Source: Desulfovibrio sp. An276 (GTDB lineage Bacteria; Desulfobacterota; Desulfovibrionia; Desulfovibrionales; Desulfovibrionaceae). Taken from it: a stretch of DNA of 53,031 bases. Location of the stretch: positions 1 through 53,031 of the forward strand of contig NZ_NFJC01000020.1 in the NCBI RefSeq assembly GCF_002159665.1, read 5' to 3'. This document shows positions 14,943-22,534 of the stretch, piece after piece. The notes under the pieces were generated by a model, which made no database searches, had not been told where the DNA came from, and saw only the letters and a list, made by a program, of their open reading frames with translations. Within the stretch, counting starts at the first letter, position 1, and the number at the start of each line of letters is the position of its first letter. A program made the position numbers and the translations under genes.

Positions 14943-15179
14943 ATGCCTTTGAGATTATATGTGCTTGCAGTACTCGCTAGTCTGCAGCCTTTTCTGAATG
15001 ACGGTGCCGAAGTTTTTTTTAGGTTATCTGTAGTACATGGTCTGGACGGAGATGTTTATACGCAAGAAGGCGAAGAAAACCTCAAATTTAGCGTCTATTT
15101 TGATAGGGAGAAGGTTTTAGAACTCGTGGATCAATATAAGGCAGGCCTCCAAGCATCTCCTTGCCAATCGGAACAGTAG
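14943..15179 (+). CDS. Possible small plus-strand protein
   Basis: A 78-residue frame with AGGAGA 6 to 7 bases before the ATG. The start is hydrophobic (MPLRLYVLAVLASLQPF) and a balanced acidic/helical end follows (FDREKVLELVDQYKAGLQ). It overlaps the 3' end of the minus gene at 15088 by 92 bases, tail to tail. The good ribosome site and protein-like composition favour it; lack of a promoter and the overlap speak against it. Confidence 0.4.
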   Translation: MPLRLYVLAVLASLQPFLNDGAEVFFRLSVVHGLDGDVYTQEGEENLKFSVYFDREKVLELVDQYKAGLQASPCQSEQ

Positions 15180-15522
15180 GCCACACTACAGGAACATCAA
15201 AACTGACCCTTGAGACGTGTGTTTCCTTGTCGGTGGTGTGATTCTCATTGCTACCATCGAGGCCGGCATGAGCACAAAAAATCTTGAGTCCTGCTCCGTG
15301 TTTGGATGTGTTCCCGCTCTTAGATTCGTCAATCACTTCAAGAGCCACGTCAAAGCGCACCCTCGATACACCAGTGGCATCGCCGCCGTGTGCAGTTGCT
15401 GTTCCTTTGGCCGTCAACATTGGTGACACGTATGCACCAAGTTCCTTTGTCTTGTCCTGGGCGTCTTTGATTCCCTCGCATATCTGTACCAAGGTATCGG
15501 AAACAAATTCTTTCAAATCCAT
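15088..15522 (-). CDS. Small conserved protein of trypco-like type
   Basis: A 144-residue protein starting MDLKEFVSDTLVQICEGI. An N-terminal helix is followed by a strand pattern ending VSRVRFDVALEVID and VSRVSFDVPVVWP. Small bacterial proteins with this start-and-strand layout are common, and I recall some annotated as trypsin-co-occurring domains, but I cannot confirm the family. It lies between the repressor unit and the leftward promoter and has its own terminator, which fits lysogeny-expressed accessory cargo. Confidence 0.6.
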   Translation of the reverse strand: MDLKEFVSDTLVQICEGIKDAQDKTKELGAYVSPMLTAKGTATAHGGDATGVSRVRFDVALEVIDESKSGNTSKHGAGLKIFCAHAGLDGSNENHTTDKETHVSRVSFDVPVVWPTVPIGKEMLGGLPYIDPRVLKPSPYQNRR

Positions 15523-15660
15523 AGAAGTACCTCTAAAAGCCCCACCGGAGTGGGGCAGTATCCTGGACATCGAAGTCTACTTCTTTCGCTGTTCGTCCAT
15601 TGCCAGCGGGGGCCTAGGAGGTGGGGGAGGAGCCGATGAAGATAACCGAAGCACTATATC

Positions 15661-15703
15661 AAAAGCCCGCCTCCACGTGTCATGCTGCGTGGGGCGGGCT
15701 TTC
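15661..15703. terminator. Bidirectional terminator after the HSDR_N gene
   Basis: AAAGCCCGCC (15662-15671) pairs with GGCGGGCTTT (15693-15702), with an inner CCACG/CGTGG extension. Short T-runs occur on both sides. It directly follows the stop of the minus gene at 15710-16801. Confidence 0.75.
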
Positions 15704-15709
15704 TCTTAG

Positions 15710-16801
15710 CTACTTCTTGGCTGGGGAAGCTTCGTCATATTTTACGACTGTGGCCCGTATGCGGTCAGCATAGGGCAAGATGTCTTCCAGTTTTTCGATT
15801 TCCACCCTGTCATCGTTGTTGTCACCATCAAAGAGGCCAATCTTCCAAGGCTTCTCATTGAAGTGCATGCGCAGGAGCGGTTTGCGCCGAGTGTCCAGGA
15901 CAATATTGCAGTAGGCTTGCCAGTCCTGCATCTTGACGCGATCCAGGTCCACCACACCCATCAGTATGGATTTGACCAGGTAGTAGCCCTCTTTCTCTTC
16001 CTCCGTGGTAACGACACCGCCTTTGGCAGGCTGCGCAGGCTGTTCCTGTGTGGCAGGTGGGGTAGATGCCGCAGGCTCCGCTGCCTCCGGCTGCAGCATC
16101 GCATTCTTCAATCTGGCATTGATCCTGTCGTTGATGAATTGGTCGATTGCTGCCAGCAGGACCGGGGTGAAGCGTTCCCGGACTTTCTGGGTAATTTGGC
16201 CGTCATACGCCTGGCTGATGAAGAAGCGCACAAAATCATCATGTGGCTTCTCAAGCTGCTCCCCAAGAATGCGCCGGAACTCTCTATTGTACTTGAGTTC
16301 ATTGGCAGCACTCAGGCAAGCCTCCTTGTCAAAGCGTCCTTTTGCCAATTTGCGCAGCTCAGGCACAAGAGTTTCATCCATGTCAGACAGGGTGAAGTCC
16401 ATGTATGGCTTGGAATCCATTTTGTTGGCTGCGTCCAGGTCAGAAAAGAACATGTACCTGTTGCCATCAGTCAGGACAGCGATAGGGGCGTCGGTCCCAT
16501 GGAAATAGAGCTGCAGCTGATTGCACTGCCTGCTATCAAGTGCAGCACCGAAGGCTTTGCATTCAATGAGTATGATAGGATTCCCCTCTGACAAGATGGC
16601 ATAGTCAACACGGGCATCCTTGTATTCGCCAATAGGAGCAGAAAATTCCGGCACCACTTCTGCAGGGTTGAATACATCGTATCCAAGAGCTGCAATGAAA
16701 GGCATGACAAGTGCGTTCTTTGTTGCCTCTTCCGTAGCCAATGCTTCGCCTATCGTTTTCACCTTCTTGGAAAGCTCGGCAATGCGTTCCGCAAAATCCA
16801 T
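15710..16801 (-). CDS. Stand-alone HSDR_N-type nuclease
   Basis: A 363-residue protein starting MDFAERIAEL. The N-terminal 150 residues match the type I restriction R-subunit N-terminal nuclease: EEATKNALVMPFIAALGYDV, then D66 in ARVDYAI and E80-x-K82 in ILIECKAF (a PD-(D/E)XK core). No helicase motor follows. A Pro/Ala-rich linker (about 245-265) joins a C-terminal domain of unknown type. It could be a phage-borne defence or host-takeover nuclease. It lies next to the repressor gene, where accessory genes expressed in the lysogen are often found. Confidence 0.78.
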   Translation of the reverse strand: MDFAERIAELSKKVKTIGEALATEEATKNALVMPFIAALGYDVFNPAEVVPEFSAPIGEYKDARVDYAILSEGNPIILIECKAFGAALDSRQCNQLQLYFHGTDAPIAVLTDGNRYMFFSDLDAANKMDSKPYMDFTLSDMDETLVPELRKLAKGRFDKEACLSAANELKYNREFRRILGEQLEKPHDDFVRFFISQAYDGQITQKVRERFTPVLLAAIDQFINDRINARLKNAMLQPEAAEPAASTPPATQEQPAQPAKGGVVTTEEEKEGYYLVKSILMGVVDLDRVKMQDWQAYCNIVLDTRRKPLLRMHFNEKPWKIGLFDGDNNDDRVEIEKLEDILPYADRIRATVVKYDEASPAKK

Positions 16802-16929
16802 AATCCCTCCCTTCCTGTTCAATCGCGGCCTCCAATAAGGCCAAAATCTTCCCTACCTGGGGCGGATGATCCAAATACAGCACCGGCCCACACGTTGAAC
16901 ATCAATGAGTTCAAAGAACTGGGTCCAGT

Positions 16930-17346
16930 CTATGCGCTCCGCCTCTTTTCAACTGGCATGGAAAAGCCACCATTTCCCTGGGCACGCACGGCCTCTATGT
17001 GGCCTTCCCATTTGTGCTTGTAGACCTCAAGCGCACGCACTTGAGCTTCAAGTTCTTTCACCTGGGCCTCCAACTCCACGACACGCTGTGAAGCTCCTTC
17101 TAGTTGTCCATGAGTCGGGGGTTGCGTGCTCCCACCAGCCGGCACGCTGTCACCTGGTATCAGGAGAATACCACCAGCGCGGTCTATCGCTTGGCAGAGG
17201 GTATGATTCAAGCCCCTTTTGTTATTCATCCAGCCCCAAAAGGTCACAGGATTCACACCAATTGATGCCGCTGCAGCAGCATTGTTGCCACTATGCTGGG
17301 CAATTAATCGGTTGAACAATTCTTTTATTGATTCTTCGATACCCAT
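16930..17346 (-). CDS. CI-like phage repressor (HTH plus coiled coil)
   Basis: A 138-residue protein starting MGIEESIKEL, with GGAG 5 bases upstream. Residues about 8-55 form a helix-turn-helix of Cro/YdaS type (NNAAAAASIGVNPVTFWGWM). A Ser/Pro linker leads to a heptad coiled coil (VVELEAQVKELEAQVRALEV) for dimerisation. No S24 self-cleavage domain is present, so RecA-triggered autoproteolysis is not expected; an antirepressor may provide induction. It is divergent from the Cro-like gene and probably binds the ATTAGCA operators. Confidence 0.75.
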   Translation of the reverse strand: MGIEESIKELFNRLIAQHSGNNAAAAASIGVNPVTFWGWMNNKRGLNHTLCQAIDRAGGILLIPGDSVPAGGSTQPPTHGQLEGASQRVVELEAQVKELEAQVRALEVYKHKWEGHIEAVRAQGNGGFSMPVEKRRSA

Positions 17347-17442
17347 AACCACTCCACAAAAAAGCAGATATTAGCAATTGTCAACACGAGTTTGCTAATA
17401 ACAAACTTGCAAACGCTATTAGCATGTGCTAATTGTTTACCC
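17347..17442. promoter_or_regulatory. Divergent lysis/lysogeny operator-promoter region
   Basis: It contains a perfect operator ATTAGCA-TG-TGCTAAT (17418-17433) and two further half-sites, ATTAGCA (17370-17376) and TGCTAAT (17393-17399). On the plus strand TTGCAA (17407-17412) and TAATTG (17430-17435) are 17 bases apart with the operator in the spacer. On the minus strand a consensus TTGACA (complement of 17379-17384) lies at -35 distance from the repressor leader, though its -10 is poor. Confidence 0.78.
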
Positions 17443-17697
17443 ATGACCGATATCACTACTGAAATTTTGGATTTCCTTGACAAGACCGGGTGCTCACAGC
17501 GCCGCCTTGCTATGGAGTCCGGCGTACCTGCCTCAACTATTTGCAACCTCATCAAGCGGAAAAGGTTCAACCTCTACGGTTCTTCCCAGGATCGCCTGCG
17601 CCTTGCCATGTCTCGCATTGCCAAGGAGTACGGCGTTATCCTGAATCTAGGGCCATCAGGAGGCTGTAATGCCCAAGAAGCAGCCGCAGAGCAGTGA
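17443..17697 (+). CDS. Cro-like helix-turn-helix protein
   Basis: An 84-residue protein starting MTDITTEILDFLDKTG. The HTH reads CSQRRLAMESGVPASTICNL (residues about 15-34). It is first in the rightward operon and faces the repressor gene. The start lies only 7 bases after the putative -10 box and no Shine-Dalgarno is seen, so the message may be leaderless. By position it is the Cro counterpart; which operators it prefers is unknown. Confidence 0.75.
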   Translation: MTDITTEILDFLDKTGCSQRRLAMESGVPASTICNLIKRKRFNLYGSSQDRLRLAMSRIAKEYGVILNLGPSGGCNAQEAAAEQ

Positions 17698-17893
17698 ACC
17701 TTTCTCGATCCGTCTTCCCGTGCAGCTCTACAACAAGCTGTTTGCTGTCATTGCTGCTACCGGATGCGAGATCACGAGGACGGACCTAATCATCCGTGCT
17801 CTTGAAACGTACATAGCCTTGCTTTCCTGCAACCCATCCATGCTTGAAGGGTATGACAAGGCAAAGGATCTGTCAGTCACACAAAACAAATAG
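17669..17893 (+). CDS. Ribbon-helix-helix DNA-binding protein
   Basis: A 74-residue protein. The ribbon strand PFSIRLPVQLYNKLFAVI is followed by two helices (TRTDLIIRALETYIAL), the layout of Arc/MetJ-type regulators. It overlaps the end of the Cro-like gene by 29 bases in another frame, so the two are translated from one message. It probably represses an early promoter. No toxin lies beside it, so an antitoxin role is less likely. Confidence 0.72.
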   Translation: MPKKQPQSSEPFSIRLPVQLYNKLFAVIAATGCEITRTDLIIRALETYIALLSCNPSMLEGYDKAKDLSVTQNK

Positions 17894-17932
17894 CTGTAAC
17901 ACAGAAAGCAGGACACTTTGAGGGAGTTTGAT

Positions 17933-19270
17933 ATGGCTAAAGTCAGAGCTACTAGAATTTTTAGACCAGAAGACGCCTTAGAAGAACGTGTGACAGAATC
18001 ATCTTATGGGCCGATCCGTATTGTGCGCTTCGGTGCTCGTTGGCGTGTATGCGCTATGAATCTTGGCAAGGCAATTGGTCTTGCGGAGTGGGATAACCCA
18101 TACAAGTGCTTCGAAAATGATCTCTCCGAAAATCGATTGTCGGATTTGTATCAGTTCAAAGGAGAAGCCAAGCCCACAAGTGTGCTTGTCTTTAAGGACG
18201 TGTATCGTATCCTCACGAAGAAAGGTGTGCGCTCCACCAGGAAAGAACGGGCTGCTACACTTCTCAAGAAATGGTATTACCCGCTCGAACGTGAGTTGAA
18301 ACAAGAGCGCAGGGAACGTTACGTGAGGAATACGGAAACACCTGCCCAGACGGAAACGTTGCCCGTGCCCGCACAGACAGCACAAACTGAATCCGTGCAG
18401 GCTCTGCCGGAAATCACTCTGACAGTCGAAAATATTGGGGGCCAGACAGGCCCCGCCACGACAAGCCTTAAGGTCGCGGAATATTTCGAGAAAGAACACT
18501 TTCATGTTATTCGAGACATCCGTGAAACTATAGCTAAATGCTCAGAATCATTTAACGCATCCAACTTTGGATTGGTTGCATACGCTGATGCCAAAGGTGA
18601 AGAACGTTCGATGTACGTGCTTTCCAAGGACGGCTTTCTCATGCTTGCCATGTCCTACACATCTCCCAAGGCCATGCGCATCAAGGAGCGCTACATCGCT
18701 GCCTTCAACGCCATGGAGAAGCACATCAAGGAACATGCAGGCTTCGATATGCCCCGCTCTCTTCCAGAAGCTCTGCGTGCCTACGCCGACGAGGTAGAAG
18801 CGCACGCACAAACAAAGCTTGCCCTGGTAGAGACAGAACAGCGTGCAGCAAGAGCGGAGGCAGAACGTGACTTTGAAGTAGAGGCCAGGAAACTGGACGC
18901 TCCCAAGGTCTTGTTTGCCAAATCTGTGGAAATGGGCGGCGTCAATATGGATGTGGATACGTTTTCAGCGACGTACCATTCTCAGAGCGGTCAACCAATG
19001 GGTCGCAACAGAATGTTTGCCTTGTTTGTCCGGCATAATTTGGCAGACTGTGTGGATTGCGGAAACGGCATCACCTACTACAAGCCTAAAGGTGAGGCAA
19101 AACAAAAGGGGTGGCTTATACTTGTTCCCGGAACTGTCAAAAAGGGCAACAGGGTGTTTTCCCGTCCCAAGCTCATAGTAACCCCTGTGGGACAGATCCA
19201 AATTACATCCCGTTTCCTCAAAGAGCTGGAGAGCATGGGCTTCTACAACTCCAATCTGCGGAACATGTAG
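17933..19270 (+). CDS. Phage antirepressor: BRO-N-like, Rha and KilAC domains
   Basis: A 445-residue protein with GGGAG 6 bases before the ATG. Residues about 10-115 look BRO-N-like (RIVRFGARWRVCAMNLGKAI). Residues about 175-275 are Rha type (TSLKVAEYFEKEHFHVIRDI, then LSKDGFLMLAMSYTSPKAM). Residues about 285-440 resemble the ANT/KilAC domain (FSRPKLIVTPVGQIQ near the end). Such proteins bind or displace phage repressors and act in induction. It is unusual in carrying all three regions in one chain. Domain edges are approximate. Confidence 0.8.
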   Translation: MAKVRATRIFRPEDALEERVTESSYGPIRIVRFGARWRVCAMNLGKAIGLAEWDNPYKCFENDLSENRLSDLYQFKGEAKPTSVLVFKDVYRILTKKGVRSTRKERAATLLKKWYYPLERELKQERRERYVRNTETPAQTETLPVPAQTAQTESVQALPEITLTVENIGGQTGPATTSLKVAEYFEKEHFHVIRDIRETIAKCSESFNASNFGLVAYADAKGEERSMYVLSKDGFLMLAMSYTSPKAMRIKERYIAAFNAMEKHIKEHAGFDMPRSLPEALRAYADEVEAHAQTKLALVETEQRAARAEAERDFEVEARKLDAPKVLFAKSVEMGGVNMDVDTFSATYHSQSGQPMGRNRMFALFVRHNLADCVDCGNGITYYKPKGEAKQKGWLILVPGTVKKGNRVFSRPKLIVTPVGQIQITSRFLKELESMGFYNSNLRNM

Positions 19271-19291
19271 GCGTCAAAAGAGAGCAATCAC

Positions 19292-19774
19292 ATGGCCGAA
19301 AAACGCCAAAAAATAGGCACTTTTTGCTTGAAATTTGGAGCAGGGAAGAGCGCTAAATCTCTAAAAATAGAGCTCTTTCCTGCTACTGAATGGGCTGACG
19401 GCTCGAAAGGATATTTTCGCTTGCGCAGGGATGGGGTTTGGGACGATCTCAAGCGCTTTCCCTACAGGTCCAGTAAGGCTGTAGCTCAATATATCGCAAG
19501 CCTTGTGCGTGATTGTTTGGACGGCACAACAAGAGCACGGCCACCAAGGCGCGAGGTCCATGCACTGGAGCCATGCTGGGCGGACTGCGGGCCAGAGGAT
19601 CCCATCCTTCACATGCAGCTTGATTCGTGCTGTGCCCGCATCGTCTCCGAGGACAGTGTGATTGGCGCAGACGGACGCCAATATGTGGTTGTGTCTGCCC
19701 CTGAGTTGGGAGGGGTGAGGCTTATGGCTATTGACGAATTGCGCTTCTACGACGGTCGGGAGGCACAGAAATAA
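19292..19774 (+). CDS. Hypothetical early protein before the replication gene
   Basis: A 160-residue protein (MAEKRQKIGTFCLKFGAGKS). It has a basic, beta-rich N-terminus (GYFRLRRDGVWDDLKRFPYR) and a Cys-containing middle (EPCWADCGPEDPILHMQLDS). The start GTFCLKFG and FRLRRDGxW pattern suggests a small nucleic-acid-binding fold, but no family is recognised. Its stop overlaps the replication initiator ATG by one base. Confidence 0.6.
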   Translation: MAEKRQKIGTFCLKFGAGKSAKSLKIELFPATEWADGSKGYFRLRRDGVWDDLKRFPYRSSKAVAQYIASLVRDCLDGTTRARPPRREVHALEPCWADCGPEDPILHMQLDSCCARIVSEDSVIGADGRQYVVVSAPELGGVRLMAIDELRFYDGREAQK

Positions 19775-21063
19775 TGAACTTCGACATCAGACTTTCAACA
19801 GACTTCTTCCAACACCCCAAGACCAAACTGCTACAGAAACGGCTTGGGGCGAAGGGTGTCCTGTGCCTGCAAAAGCTCTGGATATGGGCAGCTCAGAACA
19901 GGCCCAACGGCGTCTTTGGCGTGCAGTCCTATGAGTACATCGCCATGGCTGCTGATTGGACAGGCAAGAGCCAACTGTTCGTTGACACCCTGCTGGAACT
20001 GCATTGGCTCGACTGCGATGAGAGCGGTTCCTACTCCCTACACAATTGGGAGTCACGTCAACCGTATGCAAAGGATGCAAACGAGAGGCGTGCACGTGCT
20101 CAAAAGCAGTCGCAAGAGAAGGCTGCGGAAATTTCTGACAAGCGAAGAGATGCCGCAAAACGGCGTTGGGACAAGCAACGAGCCCAAAACAGCGACAATT
20201 TGCCCCCTGTCAATAATCCTAGTGACTTAGAATGCAAACCCGATGCAAACGACATGCAAATGCAATGCAAAAGCAGCATGCAAATGGATGCAAACGAAAA
20301 TTTGCTTGATGCAAATGCAATGCAAAAAAATGCAAACGGATGCTACCATAACCATAACCATAACCAGATCCAAAACCTAGATCATACCCCCCTTATATCC
20401 CCCCAAGGGGAGACGCCGGACGCTGACGCGCCGGCGGGTGTGAGTGCGCAGGTGCAAGAAGCAAAGCATGAGGCACAAGAGCAGCCTGCACCCTCTCCGC
20501 AACCGGAACCAACCGCAGCCACACCGCAACCCGAACAGCCCACGCTCTCCCCTGAGCAACCGGCGAAGCCGAAGCGCAAGCGCACGGACTACCGCCGCAA
20601 GGACTTCGACGAGTGGTTTGGCGAGTACCCAAACCAGACAAGCGAAGATGATGCCTGGAAGGAATGGCAACGCAAAATCAAGCAAGGCAAGCTGCCTGAA
20701 CAGCCTGTGCTGATGGATGCACTTCAAGAGCACAAGCGTTCAAGACGTTGGCTTGAAGGCTATGTGAAAGACCCGGACAACTATCTGCGAGGGGAGCATT
20801 GGAAAGACAAGCTCCCAATGCCTGCGCAACCACAACAGCAATTTTTCTCAGGGCAGCAGCCTCAAGGACAATACGGCACACCGTATCAAACGCCATACAA
20901 GCCGGGCAGTATCGAGGACACAATGGCCTACAACATGCAGGTTGCAAACAGAGTGCACATGAACAGAACAGGCCAAAAACTGTTTGAACTGCCCGATGAA
21001 AACGCAATGGATGCACAAGTAATCAACACTGAAACACAAGGACTGCCACAGTTTGGAGGGTAG
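19774..21063 (+). CDS. Phage replication initiator (O-like)
   Basis: A 429-residue protein. Residues 1-110 form a winged-helix domain like phage O/DUF1376 proteins (FFQHPKTKLLQKRLGAKGVL, then WLDCDESGSYSLHNWE). A low-complexity middle (about 150-190, Asn/Met/Ala/Asp-rich) is encoded by the iteron array. A Pro/Gln-rich linker leads to a C-terminal domain (YRRKDFDEWFGEYPNQTSED). The location of the iterons inside the gene is the lambda O pattern. It should bind the origin and load helicase with the next gene. Confidence 0.75.
   Translation: MNFDIRLSTDFFQHPKTKLLQKRLGAKGVLCLQKLWIWAAQNRPNGVFGVQSYEYIAMAADWTGKSQLFVDTLLELHWLDCDESGSYSLHNWESRQPYAKDANERRARAQKQSQEKAAEISDKRRDAAKRRWDKQRAQNSDNLPPVNNPSDLECKPDANDMQMQCKSSMQMDANENLLDANAMQKNANGCYHNHNHNQIQNLDHTPLISPQGETPDADAPAGVSAQVQEAKHEAQEQPAPSPQPEPTAATPQPEQPTLSPEQPAKPKRKRTDYRRKDFDEWFGEYPNQTSEDDAWKEWQRKIKQGKLPEQPVLMDALQEHKRSRRWLEGYVKDPDNYLRGEHWKDKLPMPAQPQQQFFSGQQPQGQYGTPYQTPYKPGSIEDTMAYNMQVANRVHMNRTGQKLFELPDENAMDAQVINTETQGLPQFGG
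20232..20336 (+). repeat. Helically phased ATGCAAA iterons (candidate origin)
   Basis: ATGCAAA begins at 20232, 20243, 20254, 20265, 20278, 20288, 20309, 20320 and 20330. Intervals are 11, 11, 11, 13, 10, 21, 11 and 10, close to one or two turns of B-DNA. Two more copies are at 20066 and 20075. Three CATAAC units follow at about 20346. The array lies within the initiator gene. Confidence 0.82.
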
Positions 21064-21066
21064 ACG

Positions 21067-22005
21067 ATGTTCGCACCGGAAGAAGAACGCTGCATTACAC
21101 AGGCATTGATTGCGATGGCAATGAATTTCAACGCAAAGATGCCTGACCCACTGATGCAAATGTGGCTCGAAATGCTGTCTGAGTACCCCGCAAAGGAAGT
21201 CTTGCAGGCAATCAAGCGTATGATTCGCAAGTACCAATTCAAAACGCTGCCACCCTTTGCCGTGCTTCAGGAAGAAATCGACGGCGACAAGAGCAAACAG
21301 GACATGCTCAAGACCATGGCGGAGGCCGAGTGGGGCAACCTGCTTGAAGCAATCCGCTCCAACGGCGTGCGCAATGAACCTCTGCTGTCGGAAACCACGG
21401 AGTACGTCCTGCGCACAATGGGCGGCTGGCGTACAGCATGCGGCTGGACAGAGCAGGACCTGACCTGGCGGCACAAGGACTTTCTGGACCTCTGGACCTC
21501 TTCCCACGGCAAAACCGAAGTCATGCGCAGAGGAGCCAAGGCCGTAGCCCAGTACAAGATCGACGCGGCTCTTCCTCCCGGTGAACGCCCTCACGCTCTC
21601 CCGAAAAGCGGCCACAGGCCGCAAGCCTCTGCGCATGCAGAGGCGACAAGAGCAAGAAGGGGGCCCGCCCGGACCGTCTACCAGCCCGACCACATCGACC
21701 ATGACCCGGACAGCCTGGACGATGTGTTTGCCGGCACATGCCCTGAGTGCGGTGGCTCCGGCTACATCGACGCATGGCGCCCCGGAGACGGCCACAAGTT
21801 TGCCATCCCGTGTGTCTGCAACCGCTCTGATTTCTGCAAAAACATGCAGCACCACACGCGGGACAGCCTCACGCAGCTGGGCTTGCTCCTCTACGACCCC
21901 AACAGGCCCACAATGGATGTAAATCCTGCAATGCAAGAGCGCCTGCGCAGCTTCCTCGCAGACCTCGCACAGACCCGACAAGAGCAGGGAGCGGCACAAG
22001 CCTAG
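21067..22005 (+). CDS. Probable helicase loader / replication protein P-like
   Basis: A 312-residue protein. The N-terminal 100 residues are helical (ALIAMAMNFNAKMPDPLMQM, then LQAIKRMIRKYQFKTLPPFA), resembling helicase-loader proteins such as DUF6475 or G39P types. The C-terminal part has a zinc-binding knuckle (CPECGGSG with CVCNRSDFC). It follows the O-like initiator by 3 bases, which is the usual loader position. The exact family is inferred. Confidence 0.65.
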   Translation: MFAPEEERCITQALIAMAMNFNAKMPDPLMQMWLEMLSEYPAKEVLQAIKRMIRKYQFKTLPPFAVLQEEIDGDKSKQDMLKTMAEAEWGNLLEAIRSNGVRNEPLLSETTEYVLRTMGGWRTACGWTEQDLTWRHKDFLDLWTSSHGKTEVMRRGAKAVAQYKIDAALPPGERPHALPKSGHRPQASAHAEATRARRGPARTVYQPDHIDHDPDSLDDVFAGTCPECGGSGYIDAWRPGDGHKFAIPCVCNRSDFCKNMQHHTRDSLTQLGLLLYDPNRPTMDVNPAMQERLRSFLADLAQTRQEQGAAQA

Positions 22006-22182
22006 CGCCCGATTTCTGAAAAACGCTCAAATTTCGATTCTAAGACCACGTTTTGAGTCGGCATGTATGATTTACCATAAATCGCACGCAAAGAGCGTAG
22101 AGGGGCCGTCACGCTCGATTTTGAGGCATGTCCACACTACTGACAGATGACACTTTGAGACACGACAGGGAGAATGACCACG
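22006..22182. other. Intergenic region after the replication genes
   Basis: 177 bases without a credible gene. It has a repeated TTTTGAG...GGCATGT element (about 22052-22066 and 22122-22131). It could carry a promoter or a regulatory RNA element, but I cannot define one. Confidence 0.35.
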
Positions 22183-22515
22183 ATGACCCAGACCGAAGCC
22201 CAGCACCTCGAAGCTACCTGCAACGCACTCAGTGACACCTGTCACAGCCTCTACAACGACCTCATGGTACTGGCCTATCAGTGCGGCGGCGCCCACAAGC
22301 TCCAACTCCATGAGCGCGAGGTGATGTACGCACTGGACGCAATCAATGGCGGTCTGGAAGTCATTGCCGGTCTTGTCCAGTGCCTCGAAGGCGAAATGCT
22401 CAAGGCACGGAAGAAGCGTGAAATGCTCGAAAATGCAAGGAGCATATGCAAACAGTATACAAATGCATGCTCCCATATGCATTTGCATTGCAAAAAGCAC
22501 AGGAAGCAAAGATGA
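22183..22515 (+). CDS. Hypothetical helical protein
   Basis: A 110-residue protein starting MTQTEAQHLEATCNAL. AGGGAG lies 10 bases before this ATG; an ATG three codons upstream is too close to it. It is mostly helical, with HEREVMYALDAINGGLEVIA central and a basic, Cys/His-rich end. The 3' end carries a second cluster of ATGCAAA/TTTGCAT sites. No function recognised. Confidence 0.58.
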   Translation: MTQTEAQHLEATCNALSDTCHSLYNDLMVLAYQCGGAHKLQLHEREVMYALDAINGGLEVIAGLVQCLEGEMLKARKKREMLENARSICKQYTNACSHMHLHCKKHRKQR

Positions 22516-22534
22516 ACCCAGAGGAGCAAATCGC

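Noticed and set aside
5198..16801. Restriction-modification pair of the methylase and the HSDR_N nuclease
   Set aside because: They are 9 kb apart, in different transcription units, and from different system types.
17669..17893. Antitoxin of a toxin-antitoxin pair
   Set aside because: The fold fits, but neither neighbour is a toxin. The Cro-like gene upstream and the antirepressor downstream explain the context better.
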